Shown: positions 1-13,300, counted from the first letter of the stretch. The stretch: 64,000 nucleotides of DNA from Albugo candida (GCA_905220665.1 CAJNAR010000145.1:1116001-1180000); one strand, 5' to 3'. Numbers and translations are program-made. Notes: generated from the sequence alone by a model not told the origin.

Positions 1-559
1 CATCCATTTCCTGTACTTTGCAAACGTGAGGTGTAACCTTAAGATCAGTCAAATGTCCCATTTTCGCTTTGACAAAAGCAGCTGCACATTCGGCTTTCGA
101 CCGTCCAATATCGCGCTCCCGAAAGAGAAATTGTCGATTTAGATTCGACACGTCAATAGTGTCCATATCGATAATATGGATCTTGAGAAAACCCGAGAGT
201 ACGGCGTTTTTCAGCAATTCACACCCCAATCCACCAGCGCCAATAATTAAAACTTGACATTCCTCATGGAGGAATCTCATCGTTTCTTCTGATTTGGATT
301 CATCATATTCACCCAATGGGATCGAGCCCGACTCACTCGGAAATGAAGTCGATTGCTTTAGAAGAGTGTGTATATCCTCAAAAGCTTGCAAAGTGTGAGG
401 GTTTTGCCTCATTGAGTGATCGGAATTCTGCTTACTCGAAATATCTTCGGTATCCGCAATAACAGAAGATTTGAATTTCTTTGCGAGTGGAAATTCGTTC
501 GTTTCGGGCGCGACGGTGAAGCGTGGAGTGGAAGCAGCGGTCGGATACGCTGCGACCAT
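1..559 (-). CDS. UBA3: NEDD8-activating enzyme E1 catalytic subunit (UBA3), N-terminal part
   Basis: The gene runs off the left edge of the window; the first 186 codons are visible with no intron. After a non-conserved leader of about 95 residues comes an adenylation-domain Rossmann start with the nucleotide-binding glycine motif [14 protein letters not shown], then [18 protein letters not shown] and [11 protein letters not shown], which is the UBA3 (not UBA1 or UBA2) version of the E1 fold. By family knowledge UBA3 pairs with APP-BP1/NAE1, adenylates NEDD8 and passes it to UBC12 to activate cullin-RING ligases. The catalytic cysteine and ubiquitin-fold domain lie outside the window. The start is the first ATG of the open frame, at 557-559. 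The leader is longer than in animal UBA3, so a shorter start is possible but no better candidate is seen. Confidence 0.93.
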   Translation of the reverse strand, partial: MVAAYPTAASTPRFTVAPETNEFPLAKKFKSSVIADTEDISSKQNSDHSMRQNPHTLQAFEDIHTLLKQSTSFPSESGSIPLGEYDESKSEETMRFLHEECQVLIIGAGGLGCELLKNAVLSGFLKIHIIDMDTIDVSNLNRQFLFRERDIGRSKAECAAAFVKAKMGHLTDLKVTPHVCKVQEMD

Positions 560-703
560 GTGATGATTCTCTTACAATAATTTTATCCAATCCGACCTAA
601 TGCGTGGGATAAGCTCGAGTTTATTCGAAGAAATAGCGTCGAAACGCAATGGTATGAGGGTATAGAAAAAATCGACTTTACGATGGAAAAACGTGTATAA
701 TTT

Positions 704-1894
704 TTAGAAATTACTGTTGGTTTGTGGCTCAGTGGACAGAACCAACGCAACTTTGGAGGAAACTGGACGGTTGAGCACCTTACAGATAAACTGACCGGCT
801 TTTATAAGTTTGGTCAAATTAATACCGGTTCCAATATGGAGGCCATGAAGCATGTAGATGACGTCTTCGGTCGCGACATTTCCAGAGGCTCCAAGCGCAT
901 AAGGGCAACCTCCAAGACCAGCAACAGAGCTGTCAAATATGGAAATACCCTCTTGTAAGGCGACTAGAATGTTCGCAAGGGCTTGACCATAAGTATCGTG
1001 AAAATGGCCGGCCAAGCAATCCACTGGTGCGACTTGTTTTACAGCTCTAAGCATCCGTATCGTGGAGCCTGGATTACCAATGAAGCGGAAGCACAGAATA
1101 GGGTGAGGTAGCAAATGAACAAACCTGGAGTCCCAATTCCTATGGTGTCGCCGAGAGAGATCTCATAACAGCCCAAATTGTAAAGGCGTTTTGCAACATG
1201 AGCAACATCAGCAGGGTCTACATATCCTTGGTACGGACATCCTGATACGCAAGAAATGTATCTACAACGCAAATGTGACTATGAGACTTTCAGATGCATG
1301 TGAGATTCCACCCGCGAACGCGAATTCGAAGGTTCTTTGCCTCTTCCATAATCGGCAAAAAGCGATCGAACGTCTCGTTGATGCTGCAATTCGTGTTCTT
1401 CTTGGAAAATGCCTCGGAAGCAGCAGTGAATATCGAAATCTCCTTAACTCCCGCATTCATCGCGGACTTGAATCCCTACGATGTTTTAGGCTGACTCGCC
1501 TCACGCAAAGCAAGTAAAAGTATGCTGACACAAACTTGCATGTTTGGTATCAAAGCTGAGTAACAGACACCTTCCATCCGCTTTATCTTCTGCACCACTT
1601 GCGTATGATCTCTCATTTGTGCAACCCATTTTGGCGAAACAAAAGATGTCATTTCAATGGCCCGACATCCTGCATCAGACAGTCGATTGATCAACTCCAC
1701 TTTGTTCGATGTTGAAACCAATTTCGTTTCATTCTTACAAGATAACCAATGTAGTGGATTGAGTGAGATAGAGTGGATACCACTGATACCTGGAGTCCAT
1801 CACGTGGACCAACTTCAACGATTTTCACTTGTTTTGGCAACAATCTCATTGTAGCAGGAATGCATGTGCGTCGATGATGATACAGACGTGACAT
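704..1894 (-). CDS. HMGCL: Hydroxymethylglutaryl-CoA lyase, mitochondrial
   Basis: Five exons (1790-1894, 1536-1733, 1312-1475, 1125-1261, 704-1068) join in frame to 322 residues, close to the 325 of human HMGCL. Family signatures are complete: [12 protein letters not shown] near residue 27 (metal and substrate site), TSFVSPKWV, the AGLGGCPYA loop with the active-site cysteine, and HFHDTYGQA with metal-binding histidines. The enzyme cleaves HMG-CoA to acetyl-CoA and acetoacetate at the end of leucine breakdown. The N-terminus ([11 protein letters not shown]..) is basic and serine/arginine rich, fitting a mitochondrial transit peptide. The start at 1892-1894 is the first ATG in the open frame. 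The four introns are 50 to 60 nt with GT..AG ends. Identity is secure; only the exact start could move, to a second ATG 15 codons on. Confidence 0.95.
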
Positions 1895-3406
1895 AATGTT
1901 TCTTATGCAACGACGCAACTTAATTCGCTGAAAATGGATAAGTGCGCTTTCGAATAGGAAAAAGATTTGCTGCCGAACTTGCACTTTTGAATCGTCTGTT
2001 GACTAGCTCTGGTGCAATTGTAATTGCGCATTCAAGTTGAAGCGTGATTTATCTTTGAAACTGTCACTCAGTGCCAGTGCTATACGTGTATCCTGGCCAT
2101 ACCTTGGAGTATACTTTGTACTTATAAACTTCAAAATACTTATTCGAGGACCAATATATTGAGATTAGGCTGCACAAAACATGCAAAGTGCCAAACGTGT
2201 TTTTATAAAATAATGAAACGGAAAAAATTACTGCATACTTATGTTTAAATCAAGGTCGGGCTACTCCCAAGAGAGCGTACTAATACATTACAATACAAAA
2301 CTTACTTGTGATCAACATAGTAGAACGATCGAATATAACGAGTCGCTTCGATGGCTTGGTATTGGGTTGCAAAAAGTTCTCTCCCGACGTATGGGAAGCT
2401 CATCAAATCGATTCAGGGTTTATCTGAGCCTTGTACGGGTAGTGGTGTGCTGAGATAGAAGACAAGAAGCGTTTAACGTGGACGCGACCTTAAGAAGCGG
2501 TGGAATATAAAGACAGTTTCACGTACACGATTTAAGATTATGCTTAACATCGCACCGAAAATTTCGACCTGCAGCTCAAATTTTACAATACATTAGCTAG
2601 CGAGACAGGATGCAGTATCTAATATGAGCTTGGAGGAAGATCTCTAGATAGAGCAATTTTGAGGTATACAATCTGAAGCATAATTTTCGCTATCCGACTT
2701 GAAAAACCATCTGCTTAGGTGTTTTTCTCGAATTGCTGCTGGAAATCTTCGCTTTTTATTCCTGCGATCGGAGATGAGTTTTGTAATCTGGCACCCCACC
2801 TTGAACGTCGATTCTATGATTCGCTTTATGGATACCTAACAACTTCCTAATTGACCCTACTGGAACTACGAGTTGCAGTACTACTTGGTAATTAAAGTTT
2901 TACTTCATATTTTTTGAGTCTGCTTTGTACCTACAAGCAACATACTAGAACATCCTTCTTCGCAAGTGCAACTTGGGAATGCATTGTATTCCTGAAACTT
3001 GCAAGAATCTCCTTCCAGCTACTAAATACCTCTTTGGTTCCACGGCAGCCATGACACCAATTTATCGTTCCAAACTACAATAAAATCCTCGTGATAGCTT
3101 TCGCAAACACCAAAATCAATTCTACCACCAGATTGCTAGTAATGTCTCCTTTTGAAACAGCAATCGTCTGAATTTTTTTTCTCTTTTACCGTTCAGTATG
3201 AGGTAAAGATCTATTGGTGTAATATTGCAGTCAGTCAAAGAAACAGCATCAGAAGAGGACCCATGTTGATTATAATACGCTCGAACTCGTACTTTTTAAG
3301 GAGCCCCCTGAACCAGTTTAGCTGCGTATGGTCAACTTAATGCAAGTGTAGGTGACACTGTAGTGAATTAACCGGATTTAAGAATTTATGAAAAGTGGAA
3401 ATCGCA

Positions 3407-3532
3407 GACAAAAAGCCTCTCGAAGTCAGCTTCGTGCTTCCACTCTTATGTAGGATTGATGTCGTTTGAATCACCATAATCAATCCTACGAAAAAATGGC
3501 AGCACGCAGCTGACTTCCAGAGGCTTTTTGTC
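3407..3532. repeat. Near-perfect hairpin with 55-bp inverted arms
   Basis: Bases 3407-3461 (starting GACAAAAAGCCTCTCGAAGT) are repeated in inverted orientation at 3478-3532, with only a handful of mismatches and a loop of about 16 bases. Both arms begin and end abruptly, since flanking sequence on the two sides is unrelated. This is the layout of a small MITE-like or hairpin-forming element. No target-site duplication is obvious, and no coding potential is seen. Confidence 0.75.
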
Positions 3533-4694
3533 GATACATGTAGTTACGCTAAAAGTACTCCAGCCGACGTGTAAATGTAACACGCTGCCCTTGTGCGCAA
3601 TATGACCTCCGTATGTGCAAACGGTGTCATGAATGCTCAGCTCCAATTTGGTAACTTGATACACCAAGTATCACAGACTTGTATGGTGAAGTATACTCAC
3701 ACCACACTTAATACCTACAAGAAATGCAAATGAAAAGAGACGTCAGCTTCACCTTTCTTTGTCTTTGAGAATTCGTCTACATGAAAAAGTGCCATGACAA
3801 AACAACCAGAGTACACGCGATTTGTAGCACCAAAATTGTTGTAACATAGTTCGAATTCGTCTTGCCATTACAGCTTCACATCAAACTCAAGATCAACTCT
3901 TAATAATTAAAAAAGATACGCTTTTGTTGAAAATACAATCATTGTTTTTTTCTGTGAATGATTTAAATGCTTCCTATCTCCAAGCGTCGTTCTACTGACG
4001 ATTCCACAGCGCATGTTCAGGTATAGCGAGTGCATGAACCCACTCCATGATTTTGTTGACGGTGGTTCATGTAGAGTCTGAACTTGTTGGGGATTAGACT
4101 CTCTTTTCGTAAATAATCACACCTTGTTAAGATTGTACCATTGCAGCGGCCATGAAAAAATTTGACGCATTCAGGTTGCTAGTCACGATAGCGAATTCGA
4201 TGTCTACGCGAAATTACATGCGGCTGATGCTGGGAAGTGGTCGCATTTGATTTCGCTTGCGCTTGGAAAGTAGAGCACAAAAGGTACAAAAAGTGAACGT
4301 ACCGAGAGTGAGGACGTACATCTGGGAGGCTTATATGATCAAGCTTCTTCGATGGGGTGCACTGTTGTTATTGACTATATTGGGGGTGCTGTGTATGTTG
4401 CTGCTGGCTACATGCGGCGTTGTGATTTGATTCGTAGCCAGTTGTCAGGTTGTCAAGGCTGTCTGCGGGTGGCAAGCCTTACACCACGCATTCTTTCAAG
4501 TTGTGAGAGTATATTCTGTTGTGTTTCTCTTGGTCTATTTCTGGTGCGAAGTGCTTGTCGATATTAGTCTTATAGCTTTGTAGTACACTATTATTTCTCT
4601 TTTGTGCATAGTTGACTTTAATCTATTTCGAACTCCAAATGAATCAAAATAAATGGCAGCTATTTTTTCATCTACTGAAATATGAAAATTACTC

Positions 4695-5500
4695 AGACGT
4701 TAAGAACAGACGAATTCTGACGGGAGCCGTTCACCAGCCTCCATAAATTGATGGCAATTGTGGCCTTTGATTGGTTCAAACAAATATAACAGGATAAAAA
4801 GAATTAAATCACGGATATCACCCTCCATGAATTAATGGAAAGCATGGCTTCTGATTGGTCTAAATAGATGCAACCGAACAAATAAAACAAAATCACAAAA
4901 AACCTATGGTTTCTGCAAATTGAAGTTTAGTTAGTTGCAGTTAATGGCACGTAGTCGCAATTACTTGCACTTATCTAAAGTCTACAAACCTTGAAAATCT
5001 TGTTCATCATACAGCCGACGAGCTGCGCGCAGACTTGCTACTGAAATCTTCCCCATCACCTTTGAGAAAGCTGCATCGTGACCATAGCCCGCTGCTTTGC
5101 GTTTTGGTGCACAATGATAGCAAGCTGGCCTTCGCAGGAAAGGCAAACTGTTGAATCTACTGAGAGTAGATCACATGCGATGGATGAAATTTCACATAAT
5201 ATGACTGTTGCCAGCATAATCAGCACACAATACAACTTACCTGTTGACACAGAATCCAGTACAAAATTTGTAGAAGCCGAAGTTTTTCTGTGATGTTATT
5301 GTACTTATTCCGTTGCATTTATTCAGACCAATCGGAGACCACGCGTTCCAGGAATTTATGGAGGATGGTCTAAAACGTTCCCGTAATTTTATTTTATTTA
5401 TTCTCTTATATTCATTTGAATCAATCAGAGGTCACAATTGCTATTTATTTATAGAGGCAGGTGGCTGATTACAGAAGATGTGCTGGCTGAATAATGATCC
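4695..5500. repeat. Fold-back element with long imperfect inverted arms
   Basis: The segment at about 4695-4925 is mirrored by about 5262-5500 read on the other strand. Aligned by eye, the best stretch (4735-4876 against 5310-5465) agrees at roughly three quarters of positions. Each arm holds two copies of a subunit of about 40 bp, CCTCCATRAATT..ATGG followed by TGTGGC and GATTGGT; in the left arm these start at 4738 and 4822. The central 340 bp show no recognisable transposase. This looks like a non-autonomous fold-back or TIR element that has diverged since insertion. Ends are approximate. Confidence 0.65.
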
Positions 5501-6085
5501 CCTTTGTGACCAAAGCCTCGATAAAACAAATGTCTGAAGTGGCTGCCGCCAGATTTTGATTGGATCATTTCTGCATTCGTGATATCACTATTCTACTTCT
5601 TCTATCGGGAGCCTGAATCCTATAACTTATGTCCTTATAGTATGTTCCTTTGCTTGGTATCTCTGAATCTATACCGAGGCCTCCTGTCACCTGCTAAAAA
5701 AGCTTTGCTGTTCATATGCAATGCTGAGTGATGGAGTGATTAAGTTGTGTACATTCAGTGGATGGCACATAAAAGCACTATGCGCACTCATCAAAAATCA
5801 AATGCAAGTCTCACTGCGTGAATGCTATCGCGTTTTTTCTTACAATGAAGCAGGTGGAGAGGATGTTAAATAGAGGCGTTGATACCCCTCCTGGTATGAA
5901 ACATGACAGTCTGAATGTGCTAGTTTTCGCAAGTGGTACGACAAATAGGATATCATCACATTGGTCAGGAAATCTTGTTTGTTGAATACACATGTCAATC
6001 CCTTGATCAATTCCCAACCAATTATGAGAGGATAACAAGTTAGAAAGATACAAAAGGGCAGGTTTGTTACCAATAGCAATGAACT

Positions 6086-6156
6086 GCGCCGTCGGGGAAT
6101 TGAACCCCGACCTCATCCTTGGAAGGGACGAATCCTAACCATTAGACCAACGGCGC
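6086..6156 (-). tRNA. tRNA-Gly (UCC)
   Basis: A 71-nt cloverleaf can be folded on the minus strand. It has a 7-bp acceptor stem GCGCCGT/ACGGCGC, a D arm with the AATGGTTA loop, an anticodon stem CGTCC/GGATG closing the loop CTTCCAA (anticodon UCC at its centre), and a T arm CGGGG-TTCAATT-CCCCG. Box A (TGGTCTAATGG) and box B (GGTTCAATTCC) promoters are both intact. No intron. A TTTT run about 30 nt downstream on the minus strand could terminate Pol III. CCA is not encoded, as expected in a nuclear gene. Confidence 0.95.
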
Positions 6157-6757
6157 TTGATAAACGCAGGCTGGTTATAAGTTATCATATAATAAAAACA
6201 CTGTCTATCAAGTCAAAAGTCGCTGCTTGAACAAGCGACAGCTCCAAGTGTTCCAGACGACGTGCATTAAGTGTTCAATCAAGTTAATTATCAAAGTACT
6301 GATTCATCTCAAAATATTGAGACATAGAACTTTCAGTGAATGTTTTCATCTTGCAGAAGAATGCTTAATCGGACATTTAGCAAAACTGTTACATTTATAT
6401 ATCATCGTTAGCAAGCAAGGGTACTCAAGTACATGTCGTAGTCGACCTGAATAAAGATGTATATGTTGGAAATGGCAATGGTATTGAGTAGCTTGGGACT
6501 TTTACCAAAACTCGAGGATCTAATACATCAATTCGAAACATTATAACACAAAAATTGTACTACCTCGTTAGTGTGCTACATTTGCCCTGGCAGAGTAACT
6601 TCGGTTCTAGGTTCAGCACTCAGAACGAGGATATGCGTTTCCCGAATTAGCAGAATGTGCCACACATTTACGTATTTTCGTACAAATTCAGTTCCAAAAG
6701 CCTGCAGTATATGAACGCCAAAATCTATAACTTAACACGTGCTCACTCTTGCGCTCG
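6157..6757. other. Intergenic, nothing recognised
   Basis: About 600 bp between the tRNA gene and the stop codon of the ankyrin gene. It is AT-rich with only short, unconvincing open frames. The right part is presumably 3' untranslated sequence of the minus-strand ankyrin gene. Confidence 0.5.
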
Positions 6758-9042
6758 CTATTGCTTCCCGATACTATCAAGTCTCTCCATCTCATGAATT
6801 TGCTTCTTAATTCGCCTCGACTCCCAATCAAGAAGACTCCGTAACAACGACACAACATCCTGTGCCACTTCGATGCCAAAATGGATAGCTAGACCGACGG
6901 GATACGATTTGAGTGCTCCTTGGATATCTGCCATTTGACGCATTTTCACAATAAGGTCAGAATCCAATGGTGCTTGTGCGTCATTTACCAAAAGTCTTTG
7001 GTATGAAACACTGTCTCGCAAGAGCGCCAATCGACTTGCGGAAGGCTTGACACTTGACGGAATGCTGACGGTCGACAACACATTGTCGATAGCGCTGGAT
7101 AATATCTCATCAATCATTTGGATTCCTTGGTGGACAACGCGATTCGGCTGGTACGGCGCTTCATATCGTAAATATTGCAATCGACGTTCCCACATGGTAC
7201 AATCGGGTAGAAAGGTTGCAATGTTGCGTAGAAGAGGACGTGGAAGATGTAAGGTTCGATGCATGAGACTGCTATATTGCTTCCAATGAGAAGCCAGATA
7301 CGATTGCCGAATACCGGCACGTCGAAGGAGATACAAAGCGGATAGACGAACGAGCTCATAACAGCGTTGACGGCGAAGTCCTTGTCGCATTAACCGAAGC
7401 TGATTCTGTGTCAAAAAAATGAGAAATGCAAGAATTGAGGAGACAAAAGCGACGTACGCCAACGCTGATTTTAAGGAATAAATCCACATGTCCTCGACGA
7501 TGTGCTGTTTCAGCAGCTGCTTTCCCCCGATCATCCTTCAAGAAGATATCGGCACCCGCCGTTAACAAAGCTTCAACTGCTTCGACATGTCCTCGCTTGG
7601 AGGCTAAGATGAGAGCCGTGCTTCCTTGTCTCTACAAAGAGCTGATGAGACTTTTTCAAACACGTTAAAAGCTTCATATTCAACCGTTTGTTGGTTGACG
7701 TCTGAGCCTGCATCGATCAATCTTTTGGCTATATTCGCATGCCCGCGTTGGGAAGCCAGCATCAGTGATGTCATACCCTCATTCTACACGTCAAAATGAG
7801 ATCAACAGCACACACTTCGCGATTGAAAACGTACATTGGCCGTACAAACATCGACACCACGCTTCAAAAGGTACTCAACGACGTCGTCTCGCCCTTCCTG
7901 TGCAGCTCGCATGAGCGGTGTAGTACCTTTCCGGTTAGTGTAATTTTGTTGTGCCCCACACTCTAAAAGCACATGCACTACACCAAGGTGGCCAAAATGA
8001 GAAGCAGGGATCAACGCCATATTTCGGGAATCTTGATTCGCGCCATGATCTACCAGAAATTGTGCCATTTTGGACGATCCTTTTTGTGCCGCTAGTAGTA
8101 ACGCGTAGGTTCTCTTCTCCTGGAAATATGCTTAGCGGGCAAAACAACAGGTAAAATGAAGTCACATACATTGTGTTGATTGACGTCCGCTCCAGCTTGC
8201 AGCAGTGTAGAACACAAACTGAATTGATTCGATTTGACTGCAATCATCAACAACGTCAAGCCGGATGTATCTTCTGCTTTGATAAGCCGTTTCACCAACT
8301 TGGAATGCATCTCGTCTTGCATCATAAACTTGAGAAATCTTATTGTGTCATCCACTTTGTGATCTTTTGCCCAAGAAAATATCATCATCTGCAAATCTTC
8401 CAAGCTGTCATCGGTCAATCCAAGCGCCAGAGACGAAGGAACGTCAAAGAATCCAAAATCACAGGTCGATAGTCGACTTGTATCACAAATCGCAGCCGTT
8501 GACAATGTGGTACGAGGAACATCTTCATCATCAGTTCCAATGTCATCGGTAGCATATCGTGAGTTCCCACGCGTTGTAGAGGAAACGGAGACCGGTAGAA
8601 GCAGCGATGACAGGGACGCAAACTGAATAAACTCTTCCATCGATAGCTCTCTCGAAATTTCATTGATTCTCGCATCTGTGAGCGAGAAAATTGAGCTCTC
8701 CTGCGTCCCACCTTCTCGTACTGGTAAGATGGCGGTATCAGATGTGCTTTGTCTCGTGTCGACCGCGAACGCTGGTGGCTCTACGATTGAATGTACGTTT
8801 GGTTGTGACAGAGCATTTGTCACTGAGAAAGCAGGCGAATTATTGTCTTCATGAAGAGGATACGACGTTCTTCTCTCGATAACTGATTCTTGTCCTGCTT
8901 GCGGATTTTGTTGTGTGCTAATCTCTTGCTGATTGTTCTCGGCAGCATCCTCTCCGATTTGCGCGGGAGAAGCGTCAATTCGAGCTCTTTTCCATGGAGG
9001 GAATAAAAGAGAATCTTGATTCTTGTTTGGGTTTTCGTCCAT
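6758..9042 (-). CDS. Ankyrin-repeat protein with helical C-terminal region
   Basis: Five exons (8170-9042, 7835-8119, 7685-7783, 7458-7631, 6758-7405) join in frame to 692 residues; introns are 50 to 53 nt. Residues 1 to about 245 are Ser/Gln/Asp-rich and look disordered. From about residue 260 there are five to six ankyrin repeats, recognisable by TPLMRAAQEGRDDVVEYLL, TSLMLASQRGHANIAKRLI and TALILASKRGHVEAVEALL, ending near residue 480. The last 215 residues are basic and predicted helical, with a WESRRIKKQIHEMERL tail, and match no domain I know. Ankyrin repeats imply a protein-binding role; the partner is unknown. The start chosen is the first ATG (9040-9042). Confidence 0.85.
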
Positions 9043-10317
9043 CTTATGCGGCACTTTTCTGTTTCTTATTACGACCGCAAAGCTTCCAAGGAATCTACGT
9101 GGCCTTTCTAACAATGGATGAATGTTGTCATCTTATCAGCATCAAAAATGATAATATGCATTCGGAAAGGTTATCGAATATGGAGTCATAGAGAATCTTA
9201 CTTGTATAGAGGGGTATTATTAGATACAGGTGTATGCATATTGATAATCCAAGGTTGATGGAAAATAACTTTGGATTAAGGAATGAACCTTTCTCGAGCA
9301 ATTTTAGCGGATAAACGGATCACGGATAGACGGATGTGGGCAGATGATTGCAACTTGAATGAGGCTTGAGTAATTTCTCAAAGTTTTTGCAAGCAGTAGC
9401 TTTCATGGTTGAAGAAAAGATCAATTCGCTATATTTTTGATTAAATGTAGCTCCATTTGCTGAACATAATTGGATAAAATATGCAAATTGAAGTTGACAT
9501 TGAAGTTGAAGCGCGTCAAATGTTTTGACTCAACACACATTCTGCCTTTATGTCTTTGATCACTAACATTTTCCATGATATTTGCGGTGTCTAATCATAA
9601 CTAGGAAACGTTGTGCCTAAGGACGCATGTACCTACGGGTCGGTAGTATGTGCTTGAACAGATTATATCGGCGCTTCCTTTGATTTAAGCAGTTTAACGT
9701 GGTGCTTTACACATGAAAAAAGCGACCATGTCAACAGAGAGTTGCATTACAAGTCTTGCAAAGCGTCCATCTATCATGTTCCATGGTGCCGACGCTGGGC
9801 TGACGTACCGCTTCGACAATTTACCCGATCACGGCTTTGCTTGAATGAATGTTGCATGCAAACATTTCGCGGTCATATTGCACCATTATACACATTCAAG
9901 CGACACTTATAGCGATTCAATTCCAGCGGATGGTTATGTCCGATGACATAGAGTTGCCTCGCGGAATTTCGACACAGTGCTTTGCGCAAAGAACTATGTC
10001 ATAGCTGAACTATTGTGACGCATTGCTATAAAGAGCCTTCTTCAAGCTTCAGTACTTCATCTGGGCGTCTGTCATGGTTCCATAACAAAGCTCTCTTGCA
10101 TGCTGTTTCCTCACGTAAGTCAGTACACACAACACTCGAGCAACGCTTGGGGCGTTACAAATCGGACACTTATCATACGGTTGAGATCAGCGTGATCTCA
10201 TCTCAGCTTTATTTCAATTCCTTCTCATATACTGAAATGGCGTTACTGGATTTTGACTCACCAGTGCAAAAGACGGTGATCCCTAATAATCACTCTCACA
10301 GCTGTCAAATGATGCAG
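9043..10317. other. Intergenic, no gene recognised
   Basis: This 1.27 kb gap separates the start of the ankyrin gene from the stop of the P-type ATPase. One plus-strand frame near 10015-10353 overlaps the ATPase tail antisense and has no domain features. I see no RNA gene or clear repeat. Confidence 0.5.
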
Positions 10318-13300
10318 TCATCCGCGCCGAGCATATTTTTGAATCAGTCCTAATACAAAAACTTTTTCGTAAACAAAGCATGCGACCAGATTTGCAGCTC
10401 CGATTCCAACAAGCTCGCATCGATACGAGAATGGAAGCGGTATCTCAGGCAATCCGATCACATTGGTGCTACTTGCCACACGGAAAAGATCCGTCAACGC
10501 AGTAGGTTCGCCAAGGAAAATAACGCCCAGGAATGCGAATACGAATGCAGCGTAGATCCAAAGGAAGCCATTACTCCACATAGGACGACGAAAATGAGCT
10601 CCCAAGCAGCACGTAAGCCCACTAGCCAATTGCTGAAAGCATGCAGTCACCCACAGACACGTACTTAAATGATTATCTTGTAATTCCCACCACTTGATGA
10701 GATTGATTCGATCAGGAGCAAATGGACAATACCACGACTGTGTCGTAAGATGATGCACACTGAGGATGAGGAAACAGGAATGGATGAGCACTTGTCCAAC
10801 CAGAGAAAAGTAAAGAGGCGCTCCCAGCAAGTTTGAAGTTGGTCGCTCCCTACCGAGTGTCTGATGAGGTCGACATTGGATGATCCCGTAGAAAAGACCC
10901 ATCAGAATGACACCATCAGAAAATGTGAATGCCAATTGACCGATGAAAACGTTATTGGAATACATGACGAATCGCAATCCAATGCCAATGAGACCATACA
11001 GGATGATAAATCGAAGACTTGCAGAATAATTGGCTAATGTCGCTCGACCCTCAAGGCACAAAGTGACGACCGATTGAATCGAGTTACTGCTAGTGAAAGG
11101 AGCCACCACACAAGTTTTTGACCGCGTTAATGCCAAGCCCACATGAGCTGCTCGAAGAGCTCCGCAATCGTTCCCTCCATCACCACACATTCCCGTGACA
11201 ACTCCAGCACGGCCATACCGTTCAACACAATCCGCTTTACTCGCCGGTGTCATTCGACTAAAAATTCGAATTCGGAATAGCAACTGGTCCACCCAGTCCA
11301 GTTTCTTGAGTGCCTCAAACGCACTACAAGTTACTGCAAGCTCCAGCACCGCTTCTTCTGACTCATAGAGCATCGATCTCACTTGTTCTGCTGTGAAAAC
11401 CGCCTCAGTATCAATATCGCGCCAGACAAGCAGTTTTCCAGCCTTGGTTGACTCGATATCTGCGAGAATCACCTGTGCATTAGGCTCGAGGATGCCAACC
11501 GCGCGGGCAACGAAACAGCTCGTCATTGAGTTATCACCCGTGAGCATTACTGGTCGAATATTTCCCTGTTTCAATGCAGCAACAGCTTTTTGCGAGTCTT
11601 TTTTCAGCTCATTTTGGAAAAGTATTAATCCCAGCAAAGTCAAGCCGTTTTCAGCTGAGTTCCGATCGGAGCAAACCATGTCCAAGGTGTCGAGTTCCAG
11701 GCATTTATACGCGATGCCAAGCACATACAATCCATTTCTAGAAGAATCCTGCGCGATTGATCGATAATCAGAAGGGATCGATTCGGATATAGAAATCTCT
11801 TGTATCTTCTCGTACGATCCTTTGCAAAAAACAAAGCAATTTCCAGTGGATCTCTCTCGGACAATAACGCTCATTGACATTCTTTCGTGATCAAACTCAA
11901 ACCGTTTGATGACTTGGAGCTCGTGCATCCGGTCAGTCGACAAGACCGAATCATTCTGATGGTCTTGGAGCAATGCCCAGCCGGTGTGTTTGAACATTTC
12001 CACTTCTACATCGTCTCCAGCAAGTTTTCCATCAACTGATACCACCGAATGACACGAGGCCATTGCGAACTGTAACGATGAACCATTCTCCACTTTGGCT
12101 TCCATGAATTTTGCTCGCGTCACTGGAAGAGTCGCCCAAAATTGAAGCCCCTGTTCTGTGATCGTGCCGGTTTTATCAAAGCAAAAGACTTGAATGATTC
12201 CGCAAAGAGGTAGACGAGCTGGTTCGAGACAGTACACGCCGGCATCAAAAAGACGTTGTCCAGTTCGTATGTGTCCTGCCGTGAGCACCACCGGAAGCAG
12301 CGGATTCAGCACGGCCGAGAACATGAACACACCGTATATAAATGTGAAATACTTGCTCTCAAGAACGACGCCTCTTACCAAGAACCACATCGCCAAATAC
12401 GCACATGCCAAGCCACAGCCTGCGAGAACCCATATAATCCATTGAAGCTCTTCTTGATACTTGAATCGAAGGCGACGAGGCGATAAGATCATTTGGACCA
12501 GTTGCCCGCGACATGTTTGAGCTCTTGTGAAATAAACCAGCGCCACAATCTCCTGATCACCAGCCAAAGTTCTTGTCCCGGCAAAAAGCGTATGTTTCTT
12601 TCCGTTTCCATTCGGATAGTAGAAAACATTTTCAGGCTCATTGGAAATGGAAAATTTCTGCACCGGCATCGATTCTCCCGTCAGCGCTGACTCATCACAG
12701 ACAACAGAGCCACGAAGAAGAACCATATCGCATGGAATGTCCCAGTCTTGAACGACGCGAACGAGATCTCCGGGTACCAATTCCAAGCAAGAAATCAATT
12801 TCCACACTCCATCTCGAAGCACTGCGACAGTGTCGTTTTGATGACACGTTAAATGAGCGACAGCGGACATTCGATGACGCTTTGTGATGATGTTGCTGAT
12901 GAGTACAGCGATGATGACCACGATGTTCAGGAATGCGATCACGACATAGCCGGTGAAGAACCATACAAAATAGCACAACAGCTGATAGACGTAAAAGAGC
13001 GAGCCAATCTCGTGAAGAAACAATTCGAAAAGCGAAGGCATGCGAAGATGAAGCGTATTGGGGCCTAAAGTATCGATACGTCGCTGATATTCGCGCGTTG
13101 TGAGACCATAGTGGCCTTCCACATGAAGCTGATGGATTGTATCGGGGAGAACAATGACGCCGGGAACAAATTTGCGCGCGAATTCATCGTAAATGTATCG
13201 AAAATGCTCCAATTCGATAAAGCGATCGCCTTCCAAAGTAGTGTGGACCCGGACCGTTTCTTCCATGGATTTAAGACTGACCCACGACCCGTTTTCATCT

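Larger units (their letters stand above)
1895..6085. other. Gene-poor interval with repeats
   Basis: I find no convincing coding region in this 4.2 kb. Open frames are short, lack codon-use or domain signals, and none is spliced sensibly. It contains a short hairpin (3407-3532) and a larger fold-back element (about 4695-5500), both described separately, and ends at a tRNA gene. It is the longest gene-free stretch in an otherwise dense window. Confidence 0.6.

Noticed and set aside
3446..3667. Minus-strand 73-codon frame
   Set aside because: Lies across one arm of the 3407-3532 hairpin; the frame is a by-product of the repeat.
2241..5293. Several 60-75 codon frames in the gene-poor interval
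   Set aside because: Low-complexity or repeat-derived, mutually overlapping, without domain or splice signals.
10015..10353. Plus-strand 112-codon open frame at the end of the ATPase gene
   Set aside because: Overlaps the ATPase coding end antisense, begins with GTG, and has no domain or splice support.
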